Shown here: positions 33,862 to 42,677 of the stretch, one piece after another
Numbering within the stretch: the stretch's first letter is position 1
Layout: every line of letters starts with the position of its first letter
Origin: Promicromonospora panici
GTDB taxonomy: Bacteria > Actinomycetota > Actinomycetes > Actinomycetales > Cellulomonadaceae
Length of the DNA stretch: 64,000 bases
Direction of reading: 5' to 3'
Assembly (NCBI RefSeq): GCF_900608595.1
Contig: NZ_UWYY01000029.1
Location: 1 to 64,000 of the forward strand
Translations under genes and position numbers: made by a program
Notes under the pieces: model-generated
What the model saw: the letters and a program-made list of their open reading frames with translations, nothing else
Databases searched by the model: none
Told to the model about the DNA's origin: nothing

Positions 33862-34623
33862 CTACGGCACGCTGATCCGTTCCCCGTCGACATAGACCTC
33901 CAGCTCCGCGCTCTTCTCCGGCCAGAAGCAGACCAGCCCCGCCACGGCCAGCCCTTCCCGCAGTGGGTTGTCATAGCCCCATGCGACGTCGGTCAGCTCC
34001 AGGCCGCCTACCCGCACCGCCCAATACGCCGCCGTGCCCTTGTAGGCGCAGTAGCTCACCGTGTCGGTCGGCTTCAGCTGGTCCATCCGCACGTCGACCC
34101 GCGGCAGGTAGTACCTCGGCGGCTGCCCGGACTGGACCAGAACCACCGGCCGGCGCGACTCGGCGACCACCTGCCCGCCCGCCACGACCCGGACATGCCG
34201 GCCCGACGGCATCGCGTCCACCCGGACGTACGGGTCACGCGCATGGGTGTGGATCAGCTCCTCCTCCGCCAGCCACGTGTCCAACGCCGACCACTCCAGC
34301 GTCACCGCGTCCCGCAGATCCTCGACCGGGGCCTGCGGGTACCGCCGGGCAGCGCCGGTCAGCACGGTGTCGCCCACCACGACATCGAACAGCTCGCTCG
34401 GGCCCAGGCTCCGGGAGCGAGGCCCCATACCTGCCGGGCGAACCTCGACCCGCACCCGGTCGGGTGCGAAGAAGTACAGGGGATAGAAGCCGTGCTCCCA
34501 GACCAGCAGCGGCGGGTCCGCGTCCGCGACCAGCACACCGGAGCGGTAGGCGCGCACCCGGACCGCTCCAGGCTCCACCGTCCCCGGCTCGATCACCACT
34601 GCCCTGCGTACGGCGTCAGCCAT
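33862..34623 (-). CDS. Two-domain DUF427 protein
   Basis: 253 residues from ATG 34623 (an earlier in-frame ATG at 34635 is possible). Two DUF427 repeats are visible. The first covers about residues 15-120 (VRVRAYRSGVLVADADPPLL, FYPLYFFAPDRVRVE). The second covers about 140-253 (VRVVAGGQVVAESRRPVVLV, PPRYYLPRVDVRMDQLKPTD, SYCAYKGTAAYW, AWGYDNPL). DUF427 is a small beta-rich cytoplasmic family of unknown function. The second repeat holds the fully conserved YCxYKG motif; the first has lost it, suggesting functional asymmetry. Confidence 0.82.
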   Translation of the reverse strand: MADAVRRAVVIEPGTVEPGAVRVRAYRSGVLVADADPPLLVWEHGFYPLYFFAPDRVRVEVRPAGMGPRSRSLGPSELFDVVVGDTVLTGAARRYPQAPVEDLRDAVTLEWSALDTWLAEEELIHTHARDPYVRVDAMPSGRHVRVVAGGQVVAESRRPVVLVQSGQPPRYYLPRVDVRMDQLKPTDTVSYCAYKGTAAYWAVRVGGLELTDVAWGYDNPLREGLAVAGLVCFWPEKSAELEVYVDGERISVP

Positions 34624-34838
34624 CCTGCTCCTCACCTCGCGGTCCCACGCGTTCTCCGCCGTGCGTGGGCGGCGGGATGGACGCGTCCTGCTCTCTCACT
34701 GACCGTGGAGCAGCGTCACGTGTGACATGGATCCAGTACGAGGGTGCCGGCGACCGACGGTCTCCGGCGCCGCGCCCAGGGGCCGACGGACCGACCTGCT
34801 CGTGACGGATCCGGTCCGTACCCAGGGAGGCAGACCGT

Positions 34839-34868
34839 GGTACCGGATCGCGTTGTCAGACCGGTACC
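34839..34868. promoter_or_regulatory. Inverted repeat upstream of the ABC exporter operon
   Basis: GGTACCGG (34839-34846) and CCGGTACC (34861-34868) form a perfect 8-bp inverted repeat with a 14-nt spacer, 43 bp before the ABC ATPase start. The spacing suits a dimeric repressor or a response-regulator site. Nothing else was recognised in this 290-bp stretch. Confidence 0.4.
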
Positions 34869-34911
34869 GAGGCCAGTTTCGTGGCGCTCAGGGCGTCCAT
34901 AGCGTTGCGGC

Positions 34912-35829
34912 ATGATCACTGCAGAGCATCTGACCAAGCGCTACGGCGAGAAGACCGCGGTCGACGACCTGTCCTTCTCCGTGCGGCCCGGGGTCGTCAC
35001 CGGGTTCCTCGGGCCGAACGGCGCCGGGAAGTCCACCACGATGCGGATGCTCGTCAGCCTGGACCACCCGACCGGCGGGCGGATCACCATCGACGGGAAG
35101 CGCTACCGCGACCTGGCCGACCCGCTGCGGCACGTCGGCGTCATGCTCGACGCCCGGGAGGTGCACCCTGGCCGCAGCGCCTACCACCACCTCCTGGCCG
35201 TCGCCCGGACCCACGGGTTCTCGGCGAGGCGGGGCGAGCACGTGCTGGAGACGGTCGGCCTGGGTTCGGTCTCGCACAAGCGCGCCGGCAGCTTCTCGCT
35301 GGGCATGAGCCAGCGTCTGGGCATCGCCACGGCGCTCCTCGGAGACCCACAGGTCCTCGTGCTCGACGAGCCGGTCAACGGGCTCGATCCCGACGGCGTC
35401 CTGTGAATCCGGGAGACCCTCGCACGCCTCGCCGACGAAGGACGGACGGTCTTTCTGTCCTCGCACTTGATGAGCGAGCTCTCGCTGATCGCGCAGGAGC
35501 TGGTCGTCATCGGCCAGGGCAGGATGCTCGCCGCCGGATCGGTGGAGGACGTCGTGGGCTCCGTCGCACCGACCGTCACCCGCGTGGTGACGGCGGACGC
35601 GGGAACCCTCGCCACGTTGCTCGAAGGCCCCGGGGTGAGCGTGACCTTGGTCGACGGCGAGACGCTCGACGTCCAGGGACGCACCGCCCGCGAGGTCGGC
35701 GCCGTCGCGGCGGCCCAGGGAGTCACGCTGTACGAGCTGTCCACGCACCGCCTGTCGCTGGAGGAAGCGTTCATGCGGATCACCCGGAGCTCCGTCGAGT
35801 ACGGCATCCACCAGGAGGTGGCCGCATGA
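34912..35829 (+). pseudogene. ABC-2 type exporter ATPase interrupted by an in-frame TGA
   Basis: Starts at ATG 34912. Walker A is GFLGPNGAGKSTTMRMLV, the signature is FSLGMSQRLGIATALLG, and Walker B is VLVLDEPVNGLDPDGV. Immediately after that comes a TGA (35404-35406) where related proteins have Trp (GVLWIRE). Reading through, the same frame continues to 35829 with TVFLSSHLMSELSLIAQELV and a normal C-terminal domain (HRLSLEEAFMRIT). The truncated product would lack the switch region and H-loop. The stop overlaps the permease ATG. It is either a nonsense mutation or a sequence error (TGG to TGA). Confidence 0.85.
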
Positions 35830-36641
35830 CCAGCACCGCTGCGCTCGCGCCGTCGGACCGCGGAGAGCTCGGTCACGCACGGATCACCGCCACGGGCCTG
35901 CTGCGGTCCGAGTGGACCAAGCTCTGGTCCGTCCGATCCCTCTGGATCACGCTGGCCGCCGCCTTCGCCCTGACCATCGCGCTGTGCGGCTACATGATCG
36001 TCGACGGCGAGATGCTCGGGAGCGAGGAGGGGCAGGCCATCCCGTTCGGCTGGACCGCCATCTACCCGGTCGGGATGCTGGTCCTGGTCGTCCTCGGCGT
36101 GCTGAGCATCACCAGCGAGTACGCGACCGGCTCTATCCGGACCAGCCTCGTGGCAGCTCCACGCCGCACGGGGATGCTGCTCGCCAAGGCCACGGTCCTG
36201 ACCGGGGTGACGGCGGTCCTGGCGGCGCTCACCTCGGTGCTGCTCTACCTCGTCCTGCAGGCTGCCGGCACCGTGCCCTCCGCCCACGGGCTCTCGTTGT
36301 TCGCCCCCGAGATGTTCTGGGGCGTGCTCGGCGGCACGCTCGTCCTGCCCTACGGCGCCCTGTTCGGGATCCTGCTGGGCGGGCTGGTCCGCAACGCGGC
36401 CGGAGCGATCGTCCTGTACTTCGCCGGATTCCAGATGGCGCCGCAGATCCTGCCCGCGTTCCTGCCCGACTCCATGCTCGGCCTGCTCGACTACATGCCG
36501 CTCGCTGCCATCGACGTGCTGCGGTCCGGTGGCCTCGCCACGGAGCCCTACGGCACCGGGACGTCCGTGGTGGTGCTGCTGGCCTGGCTGGCCGGGACCG
36601 GCGGTGCGGCCTGGTGGCTGCTGAAGAACCGCGACGTCTGA
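35826..36641 (+). CDS. ABC-2 type transporter permease
   Basis: 271 residues from ATG 35826, overlapping the ATPase stop by 4 nt. Six hydrophobic segments are visible: LWITLAAAFALTIALCGYMI, AIYPVGMLVLVVLGVLSI, AVLAALTSVLLYLVLQAAG, a segment around LPYGALFGILLGGLV, another around AAGAIVLYFAGF, and TSVVVLLAWLAGTGGAAWWL. The cytoplasmic RTSLVAAPRR turn after the second helix is typical of the family. With a functional ATPase it would export a lipid, peptide or antibiotic. Its partner is broken here. Confidence 0.85.
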   Translation: MTSTAALAPSDRGELGHARITATGLLRSEWTKLWSVRSLWITLAAAFALTIALCGYMIVDGEMLGSEEGQAIPFGWTAIYPVGMLVLVVLGVLSITSEYATGSIRTSLVAAPRRTGMLLAKATVLTGVTAVLAALTSVLLYLVLQAAGTVPSAHGLSLFAPEMFWGVLGGTLVLPYGALFGILLGGLVRNAAGAIVLYFAGFQMAPQILPAFLPDSMLGLLDYMPLAAIDVLRSGGLATEPYGTGTSVVVLLAWLAGTGGAAWWLLKNRDV

Positions 36642-36688
36642 CTGCGCGAACGGGGCCGGACGCCGGGGCGGGATGTGAGGATGTGACC

Positions 36689-37045
36689 ATGACCGGACCG
36701 GCGCAGCGGGTGCGCGCCTTCGACGGGCGCCACCCGCTGTGGTGGGACGTCACCCTGGCCGCGGCGGTCACCCTGATCTCGGCGAACGCCACCCCACGGC
36801 TCGGTCCGCTCGGCACGGTGCTCCTGGTGGTCGTCGGCGCTGCGGTGCTGCTACGGCGTCGACGGCCCTTCGCCGCACTGGCCGCGGCCGTGACCGCGGT
36901 GGTCGTGACCGCTGTCGCCTCGACGCTCACCGGCCTGGACATGGCGTGGGCCTATCTGGGTGTCTGGGTGCTGCTGTTCGAGGTCGGGCTCCGGGACGAC
37001 AGGGACGACGGGCGGGTCATCCCCGTTGAGCACGGGCAGCCATGA
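36689..37045 (+). pseudogene. Truncated sensor histidine kinase (membrane part only)
   Basis: 118 residues from ATG 36689 (GTG 36683 in frame). The start is a typical NarL-type sensor kinase N-terminus (FDGRHPLWWDVTLAAAVTLI) with three membrane helices (LGTVLLVVVGAAVLL, ALAAAVTAVVVTAVASTL, MAWAYLGVWVLLFEVGL). It then ends after about 20 polar residues, GLRDDRDDGRVIPVEHGQP. The dimerisation/His-box and ATPase domains are absent. The last residues look like the normal end of such a kinase, which suggests an in-frame internal deletion. It overlaps the response-regulator start by 4 nt. Confidence 0.7.
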
Positions 37046-37749
37046 ACCACCGGAACGAGGCCGAACCCGTGGCGACGACAGTCCTGATCGTCGACGACCA
37101 GCGCCTCCAGCGCCTGGGCATGCGCATGTTCCTGGCCGGGCAGGACGACGTCGAGGTGGTCGCCGAGGCCGCCGACGGCGACGAGGCGGTCGAGCGAGTA
37201 CGGGACCTCCGGCCCGACGTCGTGCTGATGGACGTCCGCATGCCCGGGACGGACGGGATCACCGCCACACGGCGGATCGTGGCCGGAGCCGCTCCCACGG
37301 GGCCGCGGGTGCTGCTGCTCACGACGTTCGACCTCGACGAGTACGTCCTGGCCGGTCTCGAGGCCGGGGCAAGCGGGTTCCTCACCAAGGACGTCGAGCC
37401 GCAGGACCTGCTCTCCGCCATCCGCGCCGTGGCGGCCGGTGACGCCGTGATCGCACCGAGCGCCACGCGGCGGCTCATCGACCGCCTCGCGTCCCGGGAA
37501 CCGCGACCCGCCTCGCCGCCCGACGGCCGGGCCGGCGAGGTGATCGACCGCCTCAGCGACCGGGAGAGGGAGGTTCTCGTCGCGATCGGCCGGGGGCTGA
37601 CCAACACGGAGATCGCCGAGCAGCTCTTCCTCGCCGAGTCCACGGTGAAGAGCTACGTGGGAAGGATCTTCGTCAAGATCGGAGCCCGCGACCGCGTCCA
37701 GGCCGTGATCATCGCCTACCGGTCCGGCTTGGTCGACCCGGACGGATAA
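37042..37749 (+). CDS. NarL/LuxR-type response regulator
   Basis: 235 residues. The receiver domain (about residues 12-130) has TVLIVDDQRLQRLGMRMFLA, the phospho-acceptor VVLMDVRMPGTDG and LTTFDLDEYVLAGLEAGASG-type switch residues, with FLTKD supplying the conserved Lys. The C-terminal LuxR HTH (about 165-228) has LSDREREVLVAIGRGLTNTE and STVKSYVGRIFVKIGARDR. It is cotranscribed with the ABC exporter genes, which it probably regulates. Its cognate kinase appears non-functional, so it may now be orphan or cross-regulated. Confidence 0.9.
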   Translation: MNHRNEAEPVATTVLIVDDQRLQRLGMRMFLAGQDDVEVVAEAADGDEAVERVRDLRPDVVLMDVRMPGTDGITATRRIVAGAAPTGPRVLLLTTFDLDEYVLAGLEAGASGFLTKDVEPQDLLSAIRAVAAGDAVIAPSATRRLIDRLASREPRPASPPDGRAGEVIDRLSDREREVLVAIGRGLTNTEIAEQLFLAESTVKSYVGRIFVKIGARDRVQAVIIAYRSGLVDPDG

Positions 37750-37844
37750 CCCCAATGCCGTTCGGTTAGTCGTCGGGGTGGGGTGTCAGAGACTCGTCGT
37801 CGTCCCCCTGGTCAGGGCGTCGCGTCGGGGTCCGGCGCGCCGCG

Positions 37845-39122
37845 TCATTCGGTGACAAAGGTTCTGATGCTGTACGCCGGCAGCTCGGCGTTGAACGAGC
37901 CGGTCGTCATGACCACCCTGTTGTACGGAGCAAGTGTCCGGTTGGCGTCCGTCACCCAGGTCGCGAACGCACCGGAACCGGCGCCCTCCACGCTGAACGG
38001 GAGGTAGACCCCTGCGGCGGTCTTGTTGATCGCCACGATCACGAGCTTCGAGCCGTTCGTGAATGCGGTGACGTAGACACTCGACTGGGGACTCGCGGTG
38101 GCCGTGACCCGCCAGTAGCCGGGGCGGACCCACTTCGAGAAGTGCGCCATGTTCGCGCCGCGCTTGCTGATCTGCCCGTCCTCTCGCATCGGCCCGTACG
38201 AACGGCGGATGTACCACCAGACGTACGCCTGGAATCGGCCGTACAGGAGAGCGTTGTGCATGTGCTCGCCGGTGTCGAGCGCCCGCGGCCAGGCCTCGGC
38301 CGACTGGTTGTCCGGGTGGTAGACCTCGGTCATCCACAGTTCCTTGCCCGCGCCCTTCTGCTTGAAGAGCGGGTAGTCGAGGTCTGCGGTCGCGGTGCCG
38401 TACAGGTGCGCTCCGAGGATGTCGACATTGGCGAGTGCCCCGGAGTCGTTGAGTATGGGATCGGAGAGGTTCTTCCGGTACTGGAAGGACTCCGGGGCGA
38501 TGATCTTGGTGTCGATCGATCCGGCGTTCTCGCGGAGGAATCGGACGATCTCAGCAGGCGTCCACGCCGTCCAGTCATGTGCGTAGTCAGGTTCGTTCTG
38601 TACCGAGATGCCGTAGAGAGGCACTCCGCGGTCGCGCATGTAGAGCACGAAGTCGTTGAGGTGCCGCGCATAGTTGCCGTACTGGTCGTAGCGCAGCCGC
38701 TTACCTCCGGAGAACGCCTCCGTCATCGCGGCGGGCGGGTTCCACGGCGAGGCGAAGACCTTGGCGCCGAGCTCGCTCGCGCGCCGGGCCGTCGCAACCT
38801 CGCCGCTCCAGCGGCCCGGATCCTCGTGGACGGGGATGCGCAGGATCGTGAAGCCGAGCTGCCCGGCACCGTTCCCGAACGCCGTCTCGCGCTGAGCCGC
38901 AGTGAGGTCACTGATCCAGGCCGTGTGGTTCATGCCGCCGAAGCCCTGGATCGTCTGCTGCCGTATCGACGGCTGGACGAGCACCTGGGCCGCGGCAGCC
39001 GGCTGTGCCGACATCAGGCCGTACGTACCCGCCGCCGCGGTGGCGGAGAGGGCGAGGAAGGCCCGCCTGCTGACGGGATCGAAGCGCGCTTCTTCGGTTC
39101 TCCTGGGAAGCAGCATCATTGC
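37845..39122 (-). CDS. Tat-exported GH30 (subfamily 8-like) glucuronoxylanase
   Basis: About 425 residues. A TTG at 39155 is in frame, but I prefer ATG 39122 (or 39119), preceded by GAGAGG. A Tat signal is seen (DPVSRRAFLALSATAAAG). The mature enzyme has VQPSIRQQTIQGFGGMNHT, acid/base GISVQNEPDYAHDW, nucleophile LWMTEVYHPDN and the C-terminal beta domain (VAINKTAAGVYLPFSVEG) of GH30 enzymes. GH30_8 enzymes cut xylan next to methylglucuronic acid side chains, which fits the GH115 gene 45 bp upstream in the same operon. No binding module is fused. Confidence 0.85.
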   Translation of the reverse strand, partial: AMMLLPRRTEEARFDPVSRRAFLALSATAAAGTYGLMSAQPAAAAQVLVQPSIRQQTIQGFGGMNHTAWISDLTAAQRETAFGNGAGQLGFTILRIPVHEDPGRWSGEVATARRASELGAKVFASPWNPPAAMTEAFSGGKRLRYDQYGNYARHLNDFVLYMRDRGVPLYGISVQNEPDYAHDWTAWTPAEIVRFLRENAGSIDTKIIAPESFQYRKNLSDPILNDSGALANVDILGAHLYGTATADLDYPLFKQKGAGKELWMTEVYHPDNQSAEAWPRALDTGEHMHNALLYGRFQAYVWWYIRRSYGPMREDGQISKRGANMAHFSKWVRPGYWRVTATASPQSSVYVTAFTNGSKLVIVAINKTAAGVYLPFSVEGAGSGAFATWVTDANRTLAPYNRVVMTTGSFNAELPAYSIRTFVTE

Positions 39123-39167
39123 CCTCTCTGTCGTCGGAACTGCGCTGTCGGTCAATACTTCTCTCGC

Positions 39168-42100
39168 TCAACGCCGGGCACTCTCGGGCGGCCCGAGGTA
39201 GCTCCAGCGTTCGCCTCCGGTATCGACGACGAACTTCTGGAACACCACGGTCGGATCGACCATCCAGACCTTGATCGTGTGCACCCCCGGTTCGTCGATC
39301 GTGTGCCGGGTGGTGGTCGTGCTGGCGGCGTCCGTGGCGCTCCGGCCCCAGACGCTGTTCAGGCGCTCGTCGTCCGAGCCCACCGTGATGTCGACCACCT
39401 GGGGTTCGCCGTCGTCGACGGAGATCGCGTACCGCAGGCCGTCCGAGGCCAGTGCCGCGTTCCGGGGCGACACGTACGCGCTGATGTCAACCGGGCCGGC
39501 AGACGTGAACGTCGTCCGGTACTCCAGGCGCGGCGCGGTGCCGGGACCTGGCACCTGGGTCGGCGCGGTGACCGGCCACGGGATGACCCCGTCGCCGGTA
39601 CGGCCGATGTCGTCGATGGTCTTCCAGCCCGCCGACCTCGACGAGACCGCCCGGCTGTGGTGGCCGGCCTCGATGGACACCACACCCTGCGCCTCGACGT
39701 GACCGGCGACGCGTGCGAGGTCGGGGTTCTCGACGACCGCCTGCACGGTGACCGTCGTGCCTTCGGACCCGACGACTTCGATCGGCACCTGGGTGGTCCC
39801 GCTCGGCGCCCGTCTCCAGTCGACAGCGAGCTCGACCCGGGCCTGGTCGTCGACGGTGCCGGTACGGCCCTTGACCGTCAGCCAGTCCACGCTCGGAGTG
39901 ATCGTGTACCGGAAGGGTTCGGAGCCACGGTTGAACACCTCGATGTACTGCTCGGATGCTGTCTGATACGGACTGAACGCGGGGAGCACAGCAGCTCCCG
40001 GCGAGTGGGGCCACCATGGGTTCTCGCTCGGGTCCGGGTCCACCGCGCCGGCACTCACCCCTAGATAGTCCACGTTGACCCCGCGGGCACCGGTGCTCGT
40101 GATCCGGACGGTGGACTCTCCGGCCGGCAGGTCGACCTGCACCGCGGCATGCTTCCACTGGCCCCACGCTCCGGTAGCGGGGAACGGCGCCCGCCGGACG
40201 ATCTCGCCGCCGACCGAGACGTCCATCGGCCGGTCCCCCGTACCGCCGTTCGCATAGCGGAACAGCAGCGTATAGGCGCCTGCCTCCAGCGCGTCCACGG
40301 TCCACTCGACCCAGTCGCCGCTCGCGTTGAGCGGGTTGGCGAACCCAGTCCCGGTGTACCCGGACCAGTTGCTCGCCACCTGCACGCCCTCCATGCGGGC
40401 GTCCTCCGCCTGATGGACGACCTCGGGCTCGACTACCGCACCGAAACCTCCGGCTCCGTCGATCGTCACGCCCATCTCCGCAGGACGGGGCACCTCGGTC
40501 CGCCTGAGCTCTGGATAGATCCGGTCGGGCAGGGGCGGGTCCTGCCACGTGGTGTACCCGAACTTGGGCTGCCGCTGGAAGTTGTGCCACTTGCCGTCGG
40601 CGAGATCGTTGTTGTAGTAGTCGCTCAGCGCGACGTCCTGCGCGAAGTGCTCCTCCGCCTGATCGGCCAGCGCGTTCGCCCCGGCCCGCCCCTGCTCCGC
40701 GTACTGGAGGTTGAGCCACTGCGCCTCGCGCAGCTCGTACGCGTTCGCGGTGGCCGCGACCTGGTAGTGGACGAGCTGGAAGTACGCGTCGTCCAGGCCC
40801 GGTCGCAGCTTGGCTCGCACCGCCTCGGCACGAGCCGCGAGGTGCTGCCACTCATCGGTGACGGTCTCCAGCTCGCGATAGCTGGTCGGGTTGAACGGGC
40901 TCGTGGCCGACTGGACTATCGACGGCGGCATCGCCGTCGGGTCCTGATACGGGCTGCGGTCCATCCGGAGGTTCAGCAGCTCCGGCTTCCGCCGCGCCTG
41001 CAGCACGCCGTACTCGTGGAGGATGTCGGCGATCTCGGCGGCATGCTCCGTACCGAAGCTCTGGGCGGCGTACTGCTCGAGCCATGCCGGCAGGCGTTCG
41101 GCCGGCCACGCCGAGGGGTCCCAGGCGTAGTCGAGGAAGAACTGGAGGGCTAGCTCCTCGTTCTTCATGTCCCCGACGTTCGCCATCCAGAGCCGGTCGA
41201 TCCCGTACTCGTAGGACGTGTGCAGTTGCTCCCAGGTATTGACGATGTTGGTGGTGTCGACCCACTTGTAGTTGCGCGCGGCACCGACATAGTCGAAGTG
41301 GTAGTACAGGCCGTAGCCGCCGGACCGTTCCGGCAGGCTCGGGTCGGGGAGCTTACGCATGTTGCCCCAGTTGTCGTCGGCGAACACGACCGTGACGTCG
41401 TCCGGCGGCTGCAGGCCTTGCTCCCAGTACCGCTGGACCTCCTTGTACAGCGTGAACACCTGCGGCAGCTGGCTGACGTCGGTGCCGGGACCCAGCTCCT
41501 CGGCAAGGATCTCGCGCTGCGACGCCATGATCTCTTCCATGAGCTCGCTGCCGGTGCCGTCCGGGAGCGCGGTGTCGCCGTTGCCCCGCATACCGAGGGT
41601 GACCACGCCCTCGAAGTCCTCGTCCCGCATGCGGCGGACGCCGTCGCGCCAGTACGCCTCCACCGCCTCACGGTTGCGGACGAAGCTCCACTCCCCAGTG
41701 CCGCCATAGGCCTCGGGGGCGCGGTTCCATTCCTCGATGCCCCTCATCATCGGCGCCTCGTGCGACGTTCCCATGACGACGCCGTACCGCTTCGCCGTCG
41801 CGTGGTTCTCGGGATCGTCCTCCGCGAAGGCGCGGCCCCAGACCGCGGGCCACAGGTAGTTGGCCTTGAGGCGCAGCGCCGCCTCGAAGACGTCGGCGTA
41901 GAAGTCGTGCCCGAATCCCTGCGGATGGCCGGGAGCCGGTCCGTAGTGCTCCGCCACCCAGGACGAGAGGTTCGGCGCCTCGTCGTTGATGAAGAATCCT
42001 CGGTACCGCACGGCCGGCGTGCCCTGAGTGTGCCGACCGGGGCGGATGCTGATGTCGTCGTGCTGCGCGGTCGGCACGTCGTCGAAGAAGTGCCACGGGG

Positions 42101-42677
42101 AGACCCCGATCTGCCGGGAGACCTCGTACGCGCCGTAGATCGTGCCGCGCTGGTCGCTCCCGACGATGACCAGCGCCTGACGCACCCCTGGGAACGGCCG
42201 TGGGACCGTGACCTGGAGCGACGTCTCCCACGTGCCCTCGATGGCGCGTACGTCCAGGCGGCCGTCCGCGACGAGCGCGTCGATGAGCGGGCTCTGTCCA
42301 AGGGTGCCGACAAGGACAACGGGACCCGATGCCGGAACCTCGTCCAGGACCCTTGGCTTCGTACCGGTCACTCGCTCGACGTCGAGCGCCAGGTCACCCG
42401 CGACCCGGACCACGCCGTCGAAGTCCTGACCGCTGACGACCACTGGCGTGCTGTCGCCGTCCACCGACAGCGGGAACCACCCGGGACGCTCCCCGAACAG
42501 GACCATCGATCGCGCCCCTGACTGGCCCTGCAGTCCTGCCTGCGCTCTGGCGTCGGCCTCGACCGGGCCGGCGGCCCCGGGGGCGACGACGGCCCCCGTC
42601 ACGAGCGCGGCGGCCGCGGCGATCCCCGCCAGGCGGGACGCCGGTCGCCGCCGGGAGCGCAGAGAAACGCTATCCAT
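39168..42677 (-). CDS. Secreted GH115 xylan alpha-1,2-glucuronidase with CBM35-like module
   Basis: 1169 residues from ATG 42677. Signal peptide RLAGIAAAAALVTGAVVAPG. The GH115 core (about residues 50-740) has LVIVGSDQRGTIYGAYEVSR, FFINDEAPNLSSWVAEHYGP, LKANYLWPAVWGRAF and VVFADDNWGNMRKLP. Residues about 760-885 form a CBM35/CBM6-like sandwich (VQVASNWSGYTGTGFANPLN, VEWTVDALEAGAYTLLFRYA). A C-terminal GH115 domain follows (TVVFQKFVVDTGGERWSYLG). It removes (4-O-methyl)glucuronic acid from xylan. The start overlaps the LacI stop by 8 nt, so expression is coupled to the regulator. Confidence 0.9.
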   Translation of the reverse strand: MDSVSLRSRRRPASRLAGIAAAAALVTGAVVAPGAAGPVEADARAQAGLQGQSGARSMVLFGERPGWFPLSVDGDSTPVVVSGQDFDGVVRVAGDLALDVERVTGTKPRVLDEVPASGPVVLVGTLGQSPLIDALVADGRLDVRAIEGTWETSLQVTVPRPFPGVRQALVIVGSDQRGTIYGAYEVSRQIGVSPWHFFDDVPTAQHDDISIRPGRHTQGTPAVRYRGFFINDEAPNLSSWVAEHYGPAPGHPQGFGHDFYADVFEAALRLKANYLWPAVWGRAFAEDDPENHATAKRYGVVMGTSHEAPMMRGIEEWNRAPEAYGGTGEWSFVRNREAVEAYWRDGVRRMRDEDFEGVVTLGMRGNGDTALPDGTGSELMEEIMASQREILAEELGPGTDVSQLPQVFTLYKEVQRYWEQGLQPPDDVTVVFADDNWGNMRKLPDPSLPERSGGYGLYYHFDYVGAARNYKWVDTTNIVNTWEQLHTSYEYGIDRLWMANVGDMKNEELALQFFLDYAWDPSAWPAERLPAWLEQYAAQSFGTEHAAEIADILHEYGVLQARRKPELLNLRMDRSPYQDPTAMPPSIVQSATSPFNPTSYRELETVTDEWQHLAARAEAVRAKLRPGLDDAYFQLVHYQVAATANAYELREAQWLNLQYAEQGRAGANALADQAEEHFAQDVALSDYYNNDLADGKWHNFQRQPKFGYTTWQDPPLPDRIYPELRRTEVPRPAEMGVTIDGAGGFGAVVEPEVVHQAEDARMEGVQVASNWSGYTGTGFANPLNASGDWVEWTVDALEAGAYTLLFRYANGGTGDRPMDVSVGGEIVRRAPFPATGAWGQWKHAAVQVDLPAGESTVRITSTGARGVNVDYLGVSAGAVDPDPSENPWWPHSPGAAVLPAFSPYQTASEQYIEVFNRGSEPFRYTITPSVDWLTVKGRTGTVDDQARVELAVDWRRAPSGTTQVPIEVVGSEGTTVTVQAVVENPDLARVAGHVEAQGVVSIEAGHHSRAVSSRSAGWKTIDDIGRTGDGVIPWPVTAPTQVPGPGTAPRLEYRTTFTSAGPVDISAYVSPRNAALASDGLRYAISVDDGEPQVVDITVGSDDERLNSVWGRSATDAASTTTTRHTIDEPGVHTIKVWMVDPTVVFQKFVVDTGGERWSYLGPPESARR

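Noticed and set aside
35404..35406. TGA in the ABC ATPase read as selenocysteine or programmed readthrough
   Set aside because: The position is a structural Trp in relatives, no SECIS-like hairpin is evident, and a TGG-to-TGA change is simpler.
38142..40064. 640-codon plus-strand frame opposite the two xylan enzyme genes
   Set aside because: It is antisense to two genes with signal peptides and catalytic motifs, and its sequence is Arg/Asp/Val-biased, as expected of a shadow frame at high GC.
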